Shown here: in pieces, positions 1 to 6,296 of the stretch
Position numbering within the stretch: position 1 is the first letter of the stretch
Layout of the letters: the number at the start of each line of letters is the position of its first letter
Assembly: GCA_023229985.1 (NCBI GenBank)
Contig: JALNYF010000071.1
Coordinates: 1-8,566 of the forward strand
Length of the DNA: 8,566 nucleotides
Direction: 5' to 3'
Source of the DNA: Bacteroidales bacterium
GTDB taxonomy: Bacteria > Bacteroidota > Bacteroidia > Bacteroidales > WCHB1-69
Made by a program: the position numbers and the translations under genes
The notes under the pieces: model-generated
Databases searched by the model: none
What the model saw: the letters and a program-made list of their open reading frames with translations, nothing else
Told to the model about the DNA's origin: nothing

Positions 1-79
1 AATTATTTAGATAACACCAAGAAACGGATGATTGTTTAAAGAAGAAAAATAGGTTACCTCAACGGGCAAATAGAATTGT

Positions 80-178
80 ATGGCACTCAAGCAATCCCAA
101 ACTAAAATTAATAATCGTCCGAGAAAAAATTTACATTTTATCACTCCTTCCTCTTTATTTTATAACTTTGCATGTTGA
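80..178 (+). pseudogene. Remnant of IS30-family transposase C-terminus
   Basis: A 32-codon open frame ending in TGA at 176-178 contains KINNRPRKNLHFITP followed by a short aromatic tail. The pattern N-x-RPRK-x-L-x-(F/Y)-x-TP-x-x-x-F is the hallmark of the extreme C-terminus of IS30-family transposases, just before the element's end. Upstream in the same frame there are stops at 8-10, 29-31, 50-52 and 71-73, and I cannot recognise the preceding DDE-domain sequence in any frame, so this is not an intact gene. The motif is seen directly; the family is assigned from memory of it. It could instead be a chance short frame, but so many conserved positions in the right order make that less likely. 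The ATG at 80 is probably not a real start. Confidence 0.5.
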
Positions 179-202
179 ATCAATATAATTGAGAAAAAGT
201 TG

Positions 203-210
203 TATTTTTG
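203..210 (+). promoter_or_regulatory. Bacteroidota -7 promoter element, start of glycan operon
   Basis: TATTTTTG matches the Bacteroidota TAnnTTTG consensus exactly and continues as TTTGCA. It ends 26 bases before the ATG at 237, giving a short leader. No well-spaced -33 TTG is obvious: the nearest ones (175-177 and 189-191) are too far or too close. It is the best candidate for driving the gene run at 237-5941. Confidence 0.55.
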
Positions 211-236
211 CAGGGTTATAAATAAATATCAATATA

Positions 237-1946
237 ATGTGGATAGAAATAAATAAATTAAGCGTTACTATATGTGATTGTCGATTCGGAGAAATTCATA
301 TAGAGAATGATTATATTTGTTTTTTTGCTTGCGGTAGCCTTCTGACTACTGAAAAATTTGCATTTGATTTGCTGAGTACAAATCTAACACATCAAATGGC
401 TCAGTCTTGTTTTAGAAATGGTTATTTTATATGTCTTGTAAATAAGGAAACGAGTATAGTTACAGTCTTGCGAGATACAAGTGGACTAAAATCAGGATAT
501 TATTACCAAGATAAAGATCTTTTAATTATCTCTACTAATGTTCACAGGATAGCGAAACATACAAAGTCATCTATTTCTCAATTGTGGGCAGATTGCTTTA
601 TTTACAATTATTTTATCTTGGATGGCTATACCTTGTATAATAATATCAGTGAATTCAAAATTGGAGAGAAGTATGTTAATAATGTAATAAAAGATGAAAT
701 AGTAAGTACTATTGATGATTTGCCGATAGAATACCAAGAAAATGATTATACAGAACAGCAAAATATAAAACTTTTATATGCAAAGACTCTCGAGACTCAC
801 GATAAACTAAAGGGTGATGCAAATGTGGTATACCTATCTGGTGGCATAGATTCTAATGTAATGTTGGCTTCTTTGTATAATGTTTGTCCAAATAAGTTGA
901 GGGCAGTATCGTATAAAGTTAAAGAAGGGAAACAAGACGAGACTCTTTATGCAGAAAAGGTTGCAAAACATTTTGGAGTACCGTTCACAATTATTGAACG
1001 AGATCCGTTTAATCCCATGATAGTTGATAAGTACGAAGATTATGTATTATCACTCAATAATCCCTATGACGGCATGTTTATATTCGCGCCGGTTTTTCAA
1101 CAAGAAAATGAGTTGTTTTTTGCTGGACAAGATACAAGATTACACACTCCTCCAACATCAAAATTAGAAAAACACTTATTGCTCAAAATCCAAAACGGTA
1201 ATTACGAAGGTATTAGTACAGATAAACTTGTCCATTATGCCGTTGAATTTTATCGTAAATATCCTTTATTTGCTAAACCAATTGCCAATTTCTTTGATCC
1301 TGTTGAAACTTTAAATTATTTATATTGGTCTTTAAGCAAATCAAAATATATTAAATACGGATTCCACACAAATACGATAAATGAATTAAAAAAAATTGTA
1401 GAAATAAAATTTGAAGAAAAAGTGGCTAAAGATCGAGCTATATATAATCAAATCGTTCATCAGCGATGGTATAAGCAATACACAAATGATATAAAATATA
1501 TGGTAGATATGGGTTTTTACAATCACGCATCAACAATACTTCCTTTTTACGATACCGAACTTGTACGTTTTTCGTCTACCATCCCATGGGAAATCTGCAC
1601 AAAACAAATAATCGGGACGGACAAATATTCTCAAAAAAACGTTTATGTCGATAAATATGCTCTCCGAAAAGCATTCGAAAAAGATCTACCTAACGATGTT
1701 TTGTATCGTGCAAAAGCGACATCAAACGACTATTTATTAATGTATAACGGTGTTATAGGAAAAAAAATATTGCAGATTATTGAGGCTGACGTAAACAATT
1801 CTCATTCTTTTATAAAAGATTATCTATTCTATGATTATTACTCTGAATACATTAAGAATAACAATAAAAAGTTCTTTTCGTATAGAATTTGTAAAATGAT
1901 ATTATATCTTAGTTTTATGTGCATCTACTATAAAAACATACAATAA
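237..1946 (+). CDS. Asparagine synthetase-like amide ligase, no N-terminal Cys
   Basis: This 569-residue protein looks like a class B asparagine synthetase relative acting in surface-glycan modification. Residues 1 to about 150 resemble a degenerate Ntn glutaminase domain: LRDTSGLKSGYYY at 78-90 matches the family's conserved 'RDxxGxxPLYY' stretch. The C-terminal synthetase domain has a clear PP-loop ATP-binding motif, SGGIDS, at 201-206, and YAEKVAKHFGVPF at 238-250. The usual 'SGEGaDE' element is replaced by AGQDTRLHTP (296-305). A late LRKAFEKDLP...RAK segment fits the family C-terminus. The protein begins MWIEIN, so the Cys2 nucleophile needed to hydrolyse glutamine is absent. It may use free ammonia or join another amine. 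In glycan loci such homologues (WbtH of Francisella, for example) amidate uronic-acid sugars; that role here is inferred from context. It is first in the run and is followed after 2 bases by the next gene. Confidence 0.85.
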   Translation: MWIEINKLSVTICDCRFGEIHIENDYICFFACGSLLTTEKFAFDLLSTNLTHQMAQSCFRNGYFICLVNKETSIVTVLRDTSGLKSGYYYQDKDLLIISTNVHRIAKHTKSSISQLWADCFIYNYFILDGYTLYNNISEFKIGEKYVNNVIKDEIVSTIDDLPIEYQENDYTEQQNIKLLYAKTLETHDKLKGDANVVYLSGGIDSNVMLASLYNVCPNKLRAVSYKVKEGKQDETLYAEKVAKHFGVPFTIIERDPFNPMIVDKYEDYVLSLNNPYDGMFIFAPVFQQENELFFAGQDTRLHTPPTSKLEKHLLLKIQNGNYEGISTDKLVHYAVEFYRKYPLFAKPIANFFDPVETLNYLYWSLSKSKYIKYGFHTNTINELKKIVEIKFEEKVAKDRAIYNQIVHQRWYKQYTNDIKYMVDMGFYNHASTILPFYDTELVRFSSTIPWEICTKQIIGTDKYSQKNVYVDKYALRKAFEKDLPNDVLYRAKATSNDYLLMYNGVIGKKILQIIEADVNNSHSFIKDYLFYDYYSEYIKNNNKKFFSYRICKMILYLSFMCIYYKNIQ

Positions 1947-1948
1947 AC

Positions 1949-3403
1949 ATGAAAACGATAATTTTTTTCGATAGATGCTTTTTAACCCATCACTTTGCAT
2001 TAATGACAAAGACATTAATTAAAGATTACAATGTCGTTCATATTGCATCTTCCGATTATGATGTTCAAATTCTTGCACAGAATAATATAACTCAGAATGT
2101 TTTTCAGTTCGATAAAGAAATCATCAATATTTATAATTCCGAACAATTGAATTTTGATTTAATAAAAGAGATTGATGATTTTTATTCAAAAAATACTAAT
2201 GGGGATTTTTGTCTTAATAGTGCCATTTATTGCGATAGAGCAAAAGAAATTCTCTCATATCCCGACGAATTGCACTTAGCTCAAAGTTATTATCTCTTTT
2301 GGAAAAAAATCTTAAATAATTTTGAGGTTGCTTGTGTTATACATGAAACGACATCTGCTTTGATGAATCATATCTGTTCAACGATCTGCAGAAGTAAAAA
2401 CATTCCTTACTTATCTCATCAATGGGGAAATGGTGATGTCCGATACAGTTACTATTATGCGGAATACGATACCCACAGCAATCACACTATCAAACAACAA
2501 TATGAATTATATTTATCTCATCCTGAATTAATTGACAAAGAAAGATGTGATACCTATATTGAGAAATTTAGAAAATCATTTGATATCATCTATGGTGGAC
2601 AAAAACATATCAATCACTCAATTACTAACTTGTTGATTAAATCAATAAAAGAAAGAATCCTACAATTCACACAGCGAAATAAATATGATAAAATTGGAAA
2701 TAATGTTGATTATTGGTTGGTAAGAGATCGCCTTTGGAAGCGTAGATTGCGTAATGCTGTTCAGTATAAAAAGAGAATAAAATTTGAAGAAATGGTTCCA
2801 GGAGAGAAATATTTTTATTATTCCTTTCATCTTGAGCCGGAGGCAACTATTTCTTATTTGAACGGAGGTTGGTATGTTAATCAGGTAAAATTAATAGAGA
2901 ATATTGCGTCTTCATTACCTGCAGGCTATTATTTATACGTGAAGGATCATCCTCATGAATATGCGTATAGAGATGTAATAGATTATGAACGGCTTCAACA
3001 TATTCCCAATGTCAGATTATTGAGGCAAGATATTCCGGGCAAATTGGTGGTAAAAAATGCTATTGGGTTATTTACTATTAATGGAACTATTGGTTATGAG
3101 GCTATTCTGCTCGGGAAACCTGTTTTTACCTTTGGAAAGAGTTATTATTCTTTTTATCGTGGCTGTTATTATATTGAAAACGTTAAAGACATCAAAAATG
3201 TAGTTACTCAAGTCTTGGGCAGCGACAACAACTGTTCAGAAACACTTTACGCATATCTTAATGCCTATTTCGATGCATCATATTCCGGTGCAGTCCTTTT
3301 ATTCTCAGATCCGTCCACTCTTCCGGCCAACATCAATGTTGAGGAAAATGCTATTCTCCTAAGTGAAAATTTGATGAATTATCTCAAAAAACAATCAGAA
3401 TAA
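1949..3403 (+). CDS. Capsule polysaccharide synthesis glycosyltransferase (KpsC/KpsS-like)
   Basis: This 484-residue protein resembles the capsule-synthesis family PF05159, whose best-known members, KpsC and KpsS, are GT-B Kdo transferases in Gram-negative capsule assembly. The family signature is in the C-terminal half: YYSFHLEPEATISY (290-303), KDHPHE (332-337), and NGTIGYEAILLGKPVFTFG (378-396), the last being the nucleotide-sugar binding and acceptor-side loop. The N-terminal half (1 to about 230) is a plausible Rossmann-like domain starting KTIIFFDRCF, with HETTSA (132-137) and HQWGNGD (157-163) as likely substrate-side motifs. No signal peptide or membrane segment is seen, so it should be cytoplasmic. 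It starts only 2 bases after the upstream stop, suggesting translational coupling. The sugar it transfers cannot be read from the sequence, and Kdo is not assumed. The family is fairly certain; the exact role is not. Confidence 0.82.
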   Translation: MKTIIFFDRCFLTHHFALMTKTLIKDYNVVHIASSDYDVQILAQNNITQNVFQFDKEIINIYNSEQLNFDLIKEIDDFYSKNTNGDFCLNSAIYCDRAKEILSYPDELHLAQSYYLFWKKILNNFEVACVIHETTSALMNHICSTICRSKNIPYLSHQWGNGDVRYSYYYAEYDTHSNHTIKQQYELYLSHPELIDKERCDTYIEKFRKSFDIIYGGQKHINHSITNLLIKSIKERILQFTQRNKYDKIGNNVDYWLVRDRLWKRRLRNAVQYKKRIKFEEMVPGEKYFYYSFHLEPEATISYLNGGWYVNQVKLIENIASSLPAGYYLYVKDHPHEYAYRDVIDYERLQHIPNVRLLRQDIPGKLVVKNAIGLFTINGTIGYEAILLGKPVFTFGKSYYSFYRGCYYIENVKDIKNVVTQVLGSDNNCSETLYAYLNAYFDASYSGAVLLFSDPSTLPANINVEENAILLSENLMNYLKKQSE

Positions 3404-3442
3404 TATTTATTATATTTTCATCGAATAAAAACCAACCCAGTT

Positions 3443-4015
3443 ATGACAATTTCCTCATTTATTGCAAAAATTCCGGCGTTGCTGATTTATCCTTTTCAAT
3501 TCAAATATTTTGGGAAAAGAAGCAAAATCGTCGCACCTTTAAAAATTGATGGGAAGAAAAATATTTGCATAGGTAATCATGTATATATTAGTTCGCAGGT
3601 GTGGCTTTTATGTTTACCTCTTACTAATTCCAAGAACCCAATATTGAAAATAGGCAACGGCTGTAAAATTGGGAACTTTAACCACATTTGTGCTACGGAA
3701 AGTGTTGTTTTTGAAAACGATGTTCTGACTGCTGATAAGGTATATGTTGCTGACCATCTACATTCATTTGAAAATATTAATGTTCCTATTCATCAACAAG
3801 CTATTCGACAAATCAATACGGTAGTCATAGGCGAAGGTTCTTGGATAGGAGAAAACGTTTGTATTATTGGTGCATCTATTGGAAAACATTGCGTAATTGG
3901 TGCTAATGCAGTGGTTACTAAGGATATACCTGATTATTCCGTTGCTGTTGGCATACCTGCAAGAGTAATAAAAAAATATAATTTTGAAACCAAACAGTGG
4001 GAAAAAGTGGAATAA
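3443..4015 (+). CDS. Left-handed beta-helix (hexapeptide) acetyltransferase
   Basis: This 190-residue protein belongs to the trimeric acetyltransferase group that includes WbbJ and Maa, which use acetyl-CoA to O- or N-acetylate sugars. Hexapeptide repeats of the [LIV]-G-x-x-x-x type appear at about 40-100 and again at 127-165 (VVIGEGSWIGENVCIIGASI, then GKHCVIGANAVVTKDIP). The extended loop carries ADHLHSFEN (103-111), whose histidines include the expected catalytic base. The ending IPDYSVAVGIPARVIKKY (162-179) is the classic terminal of this family. An N-terminal hydrophobic stretch (5-19) is short and probably packs against the helix rather than spanning the membrane. It lies 39 bases after the capsule-synthesis gene and probably decorates a sugar made or linked by its neighbours. 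The acceptor is unknown. Confidence 0.9.
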   Translation: MTISSFIAKIPALLIYPFQFKYFGKRSKIVAPLKIDGKKNICIGNHVYISSQVWLLCLPLTNSKNPILKIGNGCKIGNFNHICATESVVFENDVLTADKVYVADHLHSFENINVPIHQQAIRQINTVVIGEGSWIGENVCIIGASIGKHCVIGANAVVTKDIPDYSVAVGIPARVIKKYNFETKQWEKVE

Positions 4016-4020
4016 AATTT

Positions 4021-4028
4021 TATATTTG
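4021..4028 (+). promoter_or_regulatory. Possible internal promoter (-7 element) before the SDR gene
   Basis: TATATTTG is an exact TAnnTTTG match and continues as TTTGCA. It starts 5 bases after the acetyltransferase stop and ends 35 bases before the ATG at 4064. No clear -33 TTG is correctly spaced. It could let the downstream half of the run be expressed independently. Confidence 0.42.
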
Positions 4029-4063
4029 CAAACTCAAAAATAGTAAATATTTGAACTAATAAT

Positions 4064-4906
4064 ATGAAAATTCTGATTACTGGAGCAAACGGTTACATTG
4101 GAAGCCACGTTGTTACATCATTAATAGACAAAGGTATAGATGTTGTGGCGTGCGATGTGGCGACCAATCATATTGATTCGCGGGCGGAAATCGTGCAATA
4201 CGACATTCTTGGAAATTGTAACAAAGATAATGCTTGGGCTTTTTTTGGTCAACCGGACGTTTGTTTGCATCTCGCTTGGAGAGATGGTTTTATTCATAAT
4301 TCCTCAAATCATATAAAAGATTTATCTGCACATTATTCTTTTCTTACAAACTTAATAGATAATGGTCTCAAACACATAGCTATTATGGGAACCATGCACG
4401 AAGTTGGATATCACGAAGGAAAAATTGATGAAACAACTGCCTGTAATCCTCTTTCGCTGTATGGGATAGCCAAAAACACGCTGCGTCAAAGCATGCTGAT
4501 TTATTGTGCAACTAAAAAATGTAATTTACAGTGGCTTCGCGGTTTTTATATTTATGGTGATGATTTAAAAAATCATTCTATTTTCACAAAACTCGTAGAA
4601 GCAAGCCAACGTGGAGAAAAAACATTCCCTTTCACAACCGGTAAAAATAAATATGATTTTATGGTAGTTGATGATTTGGTAAAACAGATCGTGGCTGTCA
4701 TTACCCAGAATCAAATTAACGGGATCATTAATTGTTGCACAGGAACCCCGATTTCTTTGGCTGAGGCTGTAGAAAGTTTCATTATCAAAAACAAATTAGA
4801 TATTAAACTTGTATATGGTGCTTTTCCTGACCGTCCGTATGACTCACCATGCATTTATGGCGACAACTCAAAGATTCAAGAAATATTAAATAATCAATCT
4901 TATTAA
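4064..4906 (+). CDS. Extended SDR NAD(P)-dependent sugar epimerase/dehydratase/reductase
   Basis: This 280-residue enzyme is an extended short-chain dehydrogenase/reductase of the NAD-dependent epimerase/dehydratase family, acting on nucleotide sugars in the cytoplasm. The N-terminal Rossmann dinucleotide motif ITGANGYIGSHV (5-16) has the GxxGxxG glycines at 7, 10 and 13. Asp31 at the end of the second strand favours NAD(H) over NADP(H). LHLAW (68-72) is a typical SDR strand. The active-site YxxxK is YGIAK (Tyr133, Lys137), and Thr110 in the GTMHE stretch is the likely third catalytic residue. The C-terminal region ends in a PYDSPCIYGDNSKIQEIL segment usual in 4-ketoreductases and epimerases of deoxyhexose synthesis. 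At 280 residues it is shorter than dTDP-glucose dehydratases and closer to reductase-type members. The product sugar is not determined. The next gene begins 6 bases on. Confidence 0.88.
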   Translation: MKILITGANGYIGSHVVTSLIDKGIDVVACDVATNHIDSRAEIVQYDILGNCNKDNAWAFFGQPDVCLHLAWRDGFIHNSSNHIKDLSAHYSFLTNLIDNGLKHIAIMGTMHEVGYHEGKIDETTACNPLSLYGIAKNTLRQSMLIYCATKKCNLQWLRGFYIYGDDLKNHSIFTKLVEASQRGEKTFPFTTGKNKYDFMVVDDLVKQIVAVITQNQINGIINCCTGTPISLAEAVESFIIKNKLDIKLVYGAFPDRPYDSPCIYGDNSKIQEILNNQSY

Positions 4907-4912
4907 CTCCCG

Positions 4913-5941
4913 ATGAAAAAAGTACTCATTATCTCCAGCCCGTTTTTTGATTACCAAAAAAGCGTAGGGTTTGCTTTTGAATCGCTCGGGTATGAAGTAA
5001 GAATTGAAACATACGATGAACCGATTCATCCATTTAAAGGATTGCTTAAATGGAGACACAAATTTTCCTCACGTAAAGAAGAATTGAGAGCCGTTAGCCG
5101 TGCTAAATACGATCTTTACATTAAGCAGGTTTATGACAGCTATATGCCCGATATCGTTTTCTCTTACAATGGAACTATTTTGTTGGATGAACGATTGGAC
5201 TATTTTAGAAAAAAATCAAAGGTCATTTTTTGGATGTATGACAGCGTTCAACGTCCTGATCGGGAACGGTGTAAACTGCATATAGATCACGCCGATGCCG
5301 TTTTTTGCTTTGAGGAAAACGATGTAGAATTCTATCGAAATATCGGAAAAACTGCTTACTTTTTACCATTGGCGTGCGACACATCTATCTATTATCCAAT
5401 AGATATAGAAGAGAAAGAGATCGACATTCTTTTTGTGGCAACGATCTATACGAGTCAAAAACGTATAAGACTTCTTCAACAAGTTGTGAACCATTTTATA
5501 GATGCGAAGATTGTTATTTACGGATGGTATAAACCCTTCGTAAAAAATCCTATTCAATGGTTATTGAGGGGAAAAAGGTCAATATATAAGAACAGGAATA
5601 TACCACCATCAGAAGTTAATTCATTGTTTAGTAGAACAAAAATTGCATTAAACATTCATCATGAGCAGACATTTCATGGTGCTAATCAACGATTATTTGA
5701 AGCCTGTGGTGCCGGAGTTTATCAAATTTGCGACGCAAATCCTTATATTGAATCACTCTTCCCCAATGGTGAAGTGGGTTTGTATCACAATGAGCAAGAA
5801 CTGATTGAATGTATCAAATGGGCTTTAGATCCCGCCAACAGAACAGAACGGGAAAGACGCGCCAAAGCTGCTCAACAAATCATTTTGCAGGGACACACAT
5901 TCAAAGATAGGGTGTCGGAAATGTTGAAAATGATTGAATAA
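4913..5941 (+). CDS. CgeB-like GT-B glycosyltransferase
   Basis: This 342-residue protein fits the CgeB-type glycosyltransferase group (Glyco_trans_1_2, PF13524) with a GT-B fold. The N-terminal domain begins KKVLIISSPFFDYQKS and carries FWMYDS (106-111). The characteristic linker LPLACDTSIYYP (151-162) is the family's 'lpxAxdxxxxxP' element between the two domains. The donor-binding C-terminal domain has ALNIHH (245-250), then NQRLFEACGAGVYQI (258-272), where the FEA-GAG segment contacts the nucleotide sugar. The helix-rich end RTERERRAKAAQQIILQGHTFKDR is also usual, with a terminal H-T-F-x-x-R pattern. No membrane segment or signal is present. It follows the SDR gene by 6 bases, so the two are probably co-translated. 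It likely adds one sugar of the surface glycan; donor and acceptor are unknown. Confidence 0.85.
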   Translation: MKKVLIISSPFFDYQKSVGFAFESLGYEVRIETYDEPIHPFKGLLKWRHKFSSRKEELRAVSRAKYDLYIKQVYDSYMPDIVFSYNGTILLDERLDYFRKKSKVIFWMYDSVQRPDRERCKLHIDHADAVFCFEENDVEFYRNIGKTAYFLPLACDTSIYYPIDIEEKEIDILFVATIYTSQKRIRLLQQVVNHFIDAKIVIYGWYKPFVKNPIQWLLRGKRSIYKNRNIPPSEVNSLFSRTKIALNIHHEQTFHGANQRLFEACGAGVYQICDANPYIESLFPNGEVGLYHNEQELIECIKWALDPANRTERERRAKAAQQIILQGHTFKDRVSEMLKMIE

Positions 5942-5944
5942 TAT

Positions 5945-5959
5945 ATAATGCATTAATGA
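5945..5959. repeat. Left copy of 15-base edge direct repeat
   Basis: ATAATGCATTAATGA starts 4 bases after the CgeB-like gene's stop and matches ATAATGCATCAATGA at 7804-7818 in 14 of 15 bases. The other copy spans the start codon of the GT2 gene. It may mark an insertion boundary; a chance match is possible in AT-rich DNA. Confidence 0.45.
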
Positions 5960-6083
5960 GAAGAGAAATCAACTAAGGAGATGCTTCGATGATTCGGCAC
6001 ATTCTCTTTTGAAATCACCAATGAACAAATAGAATTTATTCAAGCGTATCGGGGGAAATGGCAATAACAGTAACCTCTCATTC

Positions 6084-6109
6084 ATCCTTTGCCCACGTTC
6101 CAATGAAAT
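6084..6109. repeat. Left copy of 26-base imperfect spacer repeat
   Basis: The core ATCCTTTGC-C-CACGTTCCA-AT-GAAAT matches 7492-7517 in 23 of 26 bases, in the same orientation. The two copies sit on either side of the ATPase gene in otherwise gene-free DNA. The similarity does not clearly extend outside the core. It may belong to a dispersed intergenic repeat family of the host genome. Confidence 0.6.
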
Positions 6110-6240
6110 TGGAATAGTTTCAATTTCTTTGAGGTGCATAATGTACGTCGAACCTTATACTAACTTGTTTTTAACTAGCCTCTTTTTCGTCAGAATTTAT
6201 ATTTGTCATATTGTTTGATTCATGATATCGATAATTATGC

Positions 6241-6248
6241 TATCTTTG
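6241..6248 (+). promoter_or_regulatory. -7 promoter element of the ATPase gene
   Basis: TATCTTTG is an exact TAnnTTTG match continuing as TTTGCACTTCA. It ends 48 bases before the ATG at 6297. TTG triplets at 6211-6213 and 6215-6217 are possible -33 elements, though the 23-base gap from the nearer one is longer than usual. The 18 bases starting here match the GT2 promoter at 7788-7805 in 16 positions. Confidence 0.6.
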
Positions 6249-6250
6249 CA

Positions 6251-6278
6251 CTTCATATTTTATGCTTCATATTTTATG
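6251..6278 (+). repeat. Perfect 14-base tandem duplication in ATPase leader
   Basis: CTTCATATTTTATG occurs twice in direct succession (6251-6264 and 6265-6278), between the -7 element and the start codon. Such a tandem repeat can gain or lose units by slippage, which would change the leader length by 14 bases. Confidence 0.9.
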
Positions 6279-6296
6279 TTTTAATAGAAAGAAACA

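Larger units (their letters stand above)
5942..6296 (+). other. Gene-free spacer between glycan run and ATPase
   Basis: These 355 bases hold no recognisable protein gene. They contain the left copy of a 15-base edge repeat (5945-5959), the left copy of a 26-base spacer repeat (6084-6109), and two overlapping small inverted repeats: TTCCAAT/ATTGGAA at 6098-6104 and 6108-6114, and GAAATTG/CAATTTC at 6105-6111 and 6121-6127. A second exact TAnnTTTG match lies at 6198-6205. The ATPase promoter and its tandem repeat follow. A 56-codon minus-strand open frame (6139 down to 5969) is present but unconfirmed. A distant pairing of AAGAGAA (5961-5967) with TTCTCTT (6002-6008) has a long loop and is not a convincing terminator. 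Confidence 0.6.

Noticed and set aside
1..39. Twelve open codons ending in TAA at 37-39 that could be the end of an upstream gene
   Set aside because: The peptide matches no family I recognise and 12 codons are easily open by chance.
163..170. TAACTTTG, an exact TAnnTTTG match upstream of the first gene
   Set aside because: It lies within the IS30-like coding tail and further from the gene than the match at 203-210, which gives a more usual short leader. It remains only a second choice.
5961..6008. AAGAGAA/TTCTCTT pairing after the glycan run as a terminator
   Set aside because: The loop is 34 bases and the stem only 7 weak pairs, so it does not look like an intrinsic terminator despite the T-run at its end.
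6198..6205. TATATTTG, an extra -7-like match upstream of the ATPase
   Set aside because: It is 91 bases from the start codon with no well-spaced -33 element. The match at 6241-6248 is closer and shares the extended sequence with the GT2 promoter.
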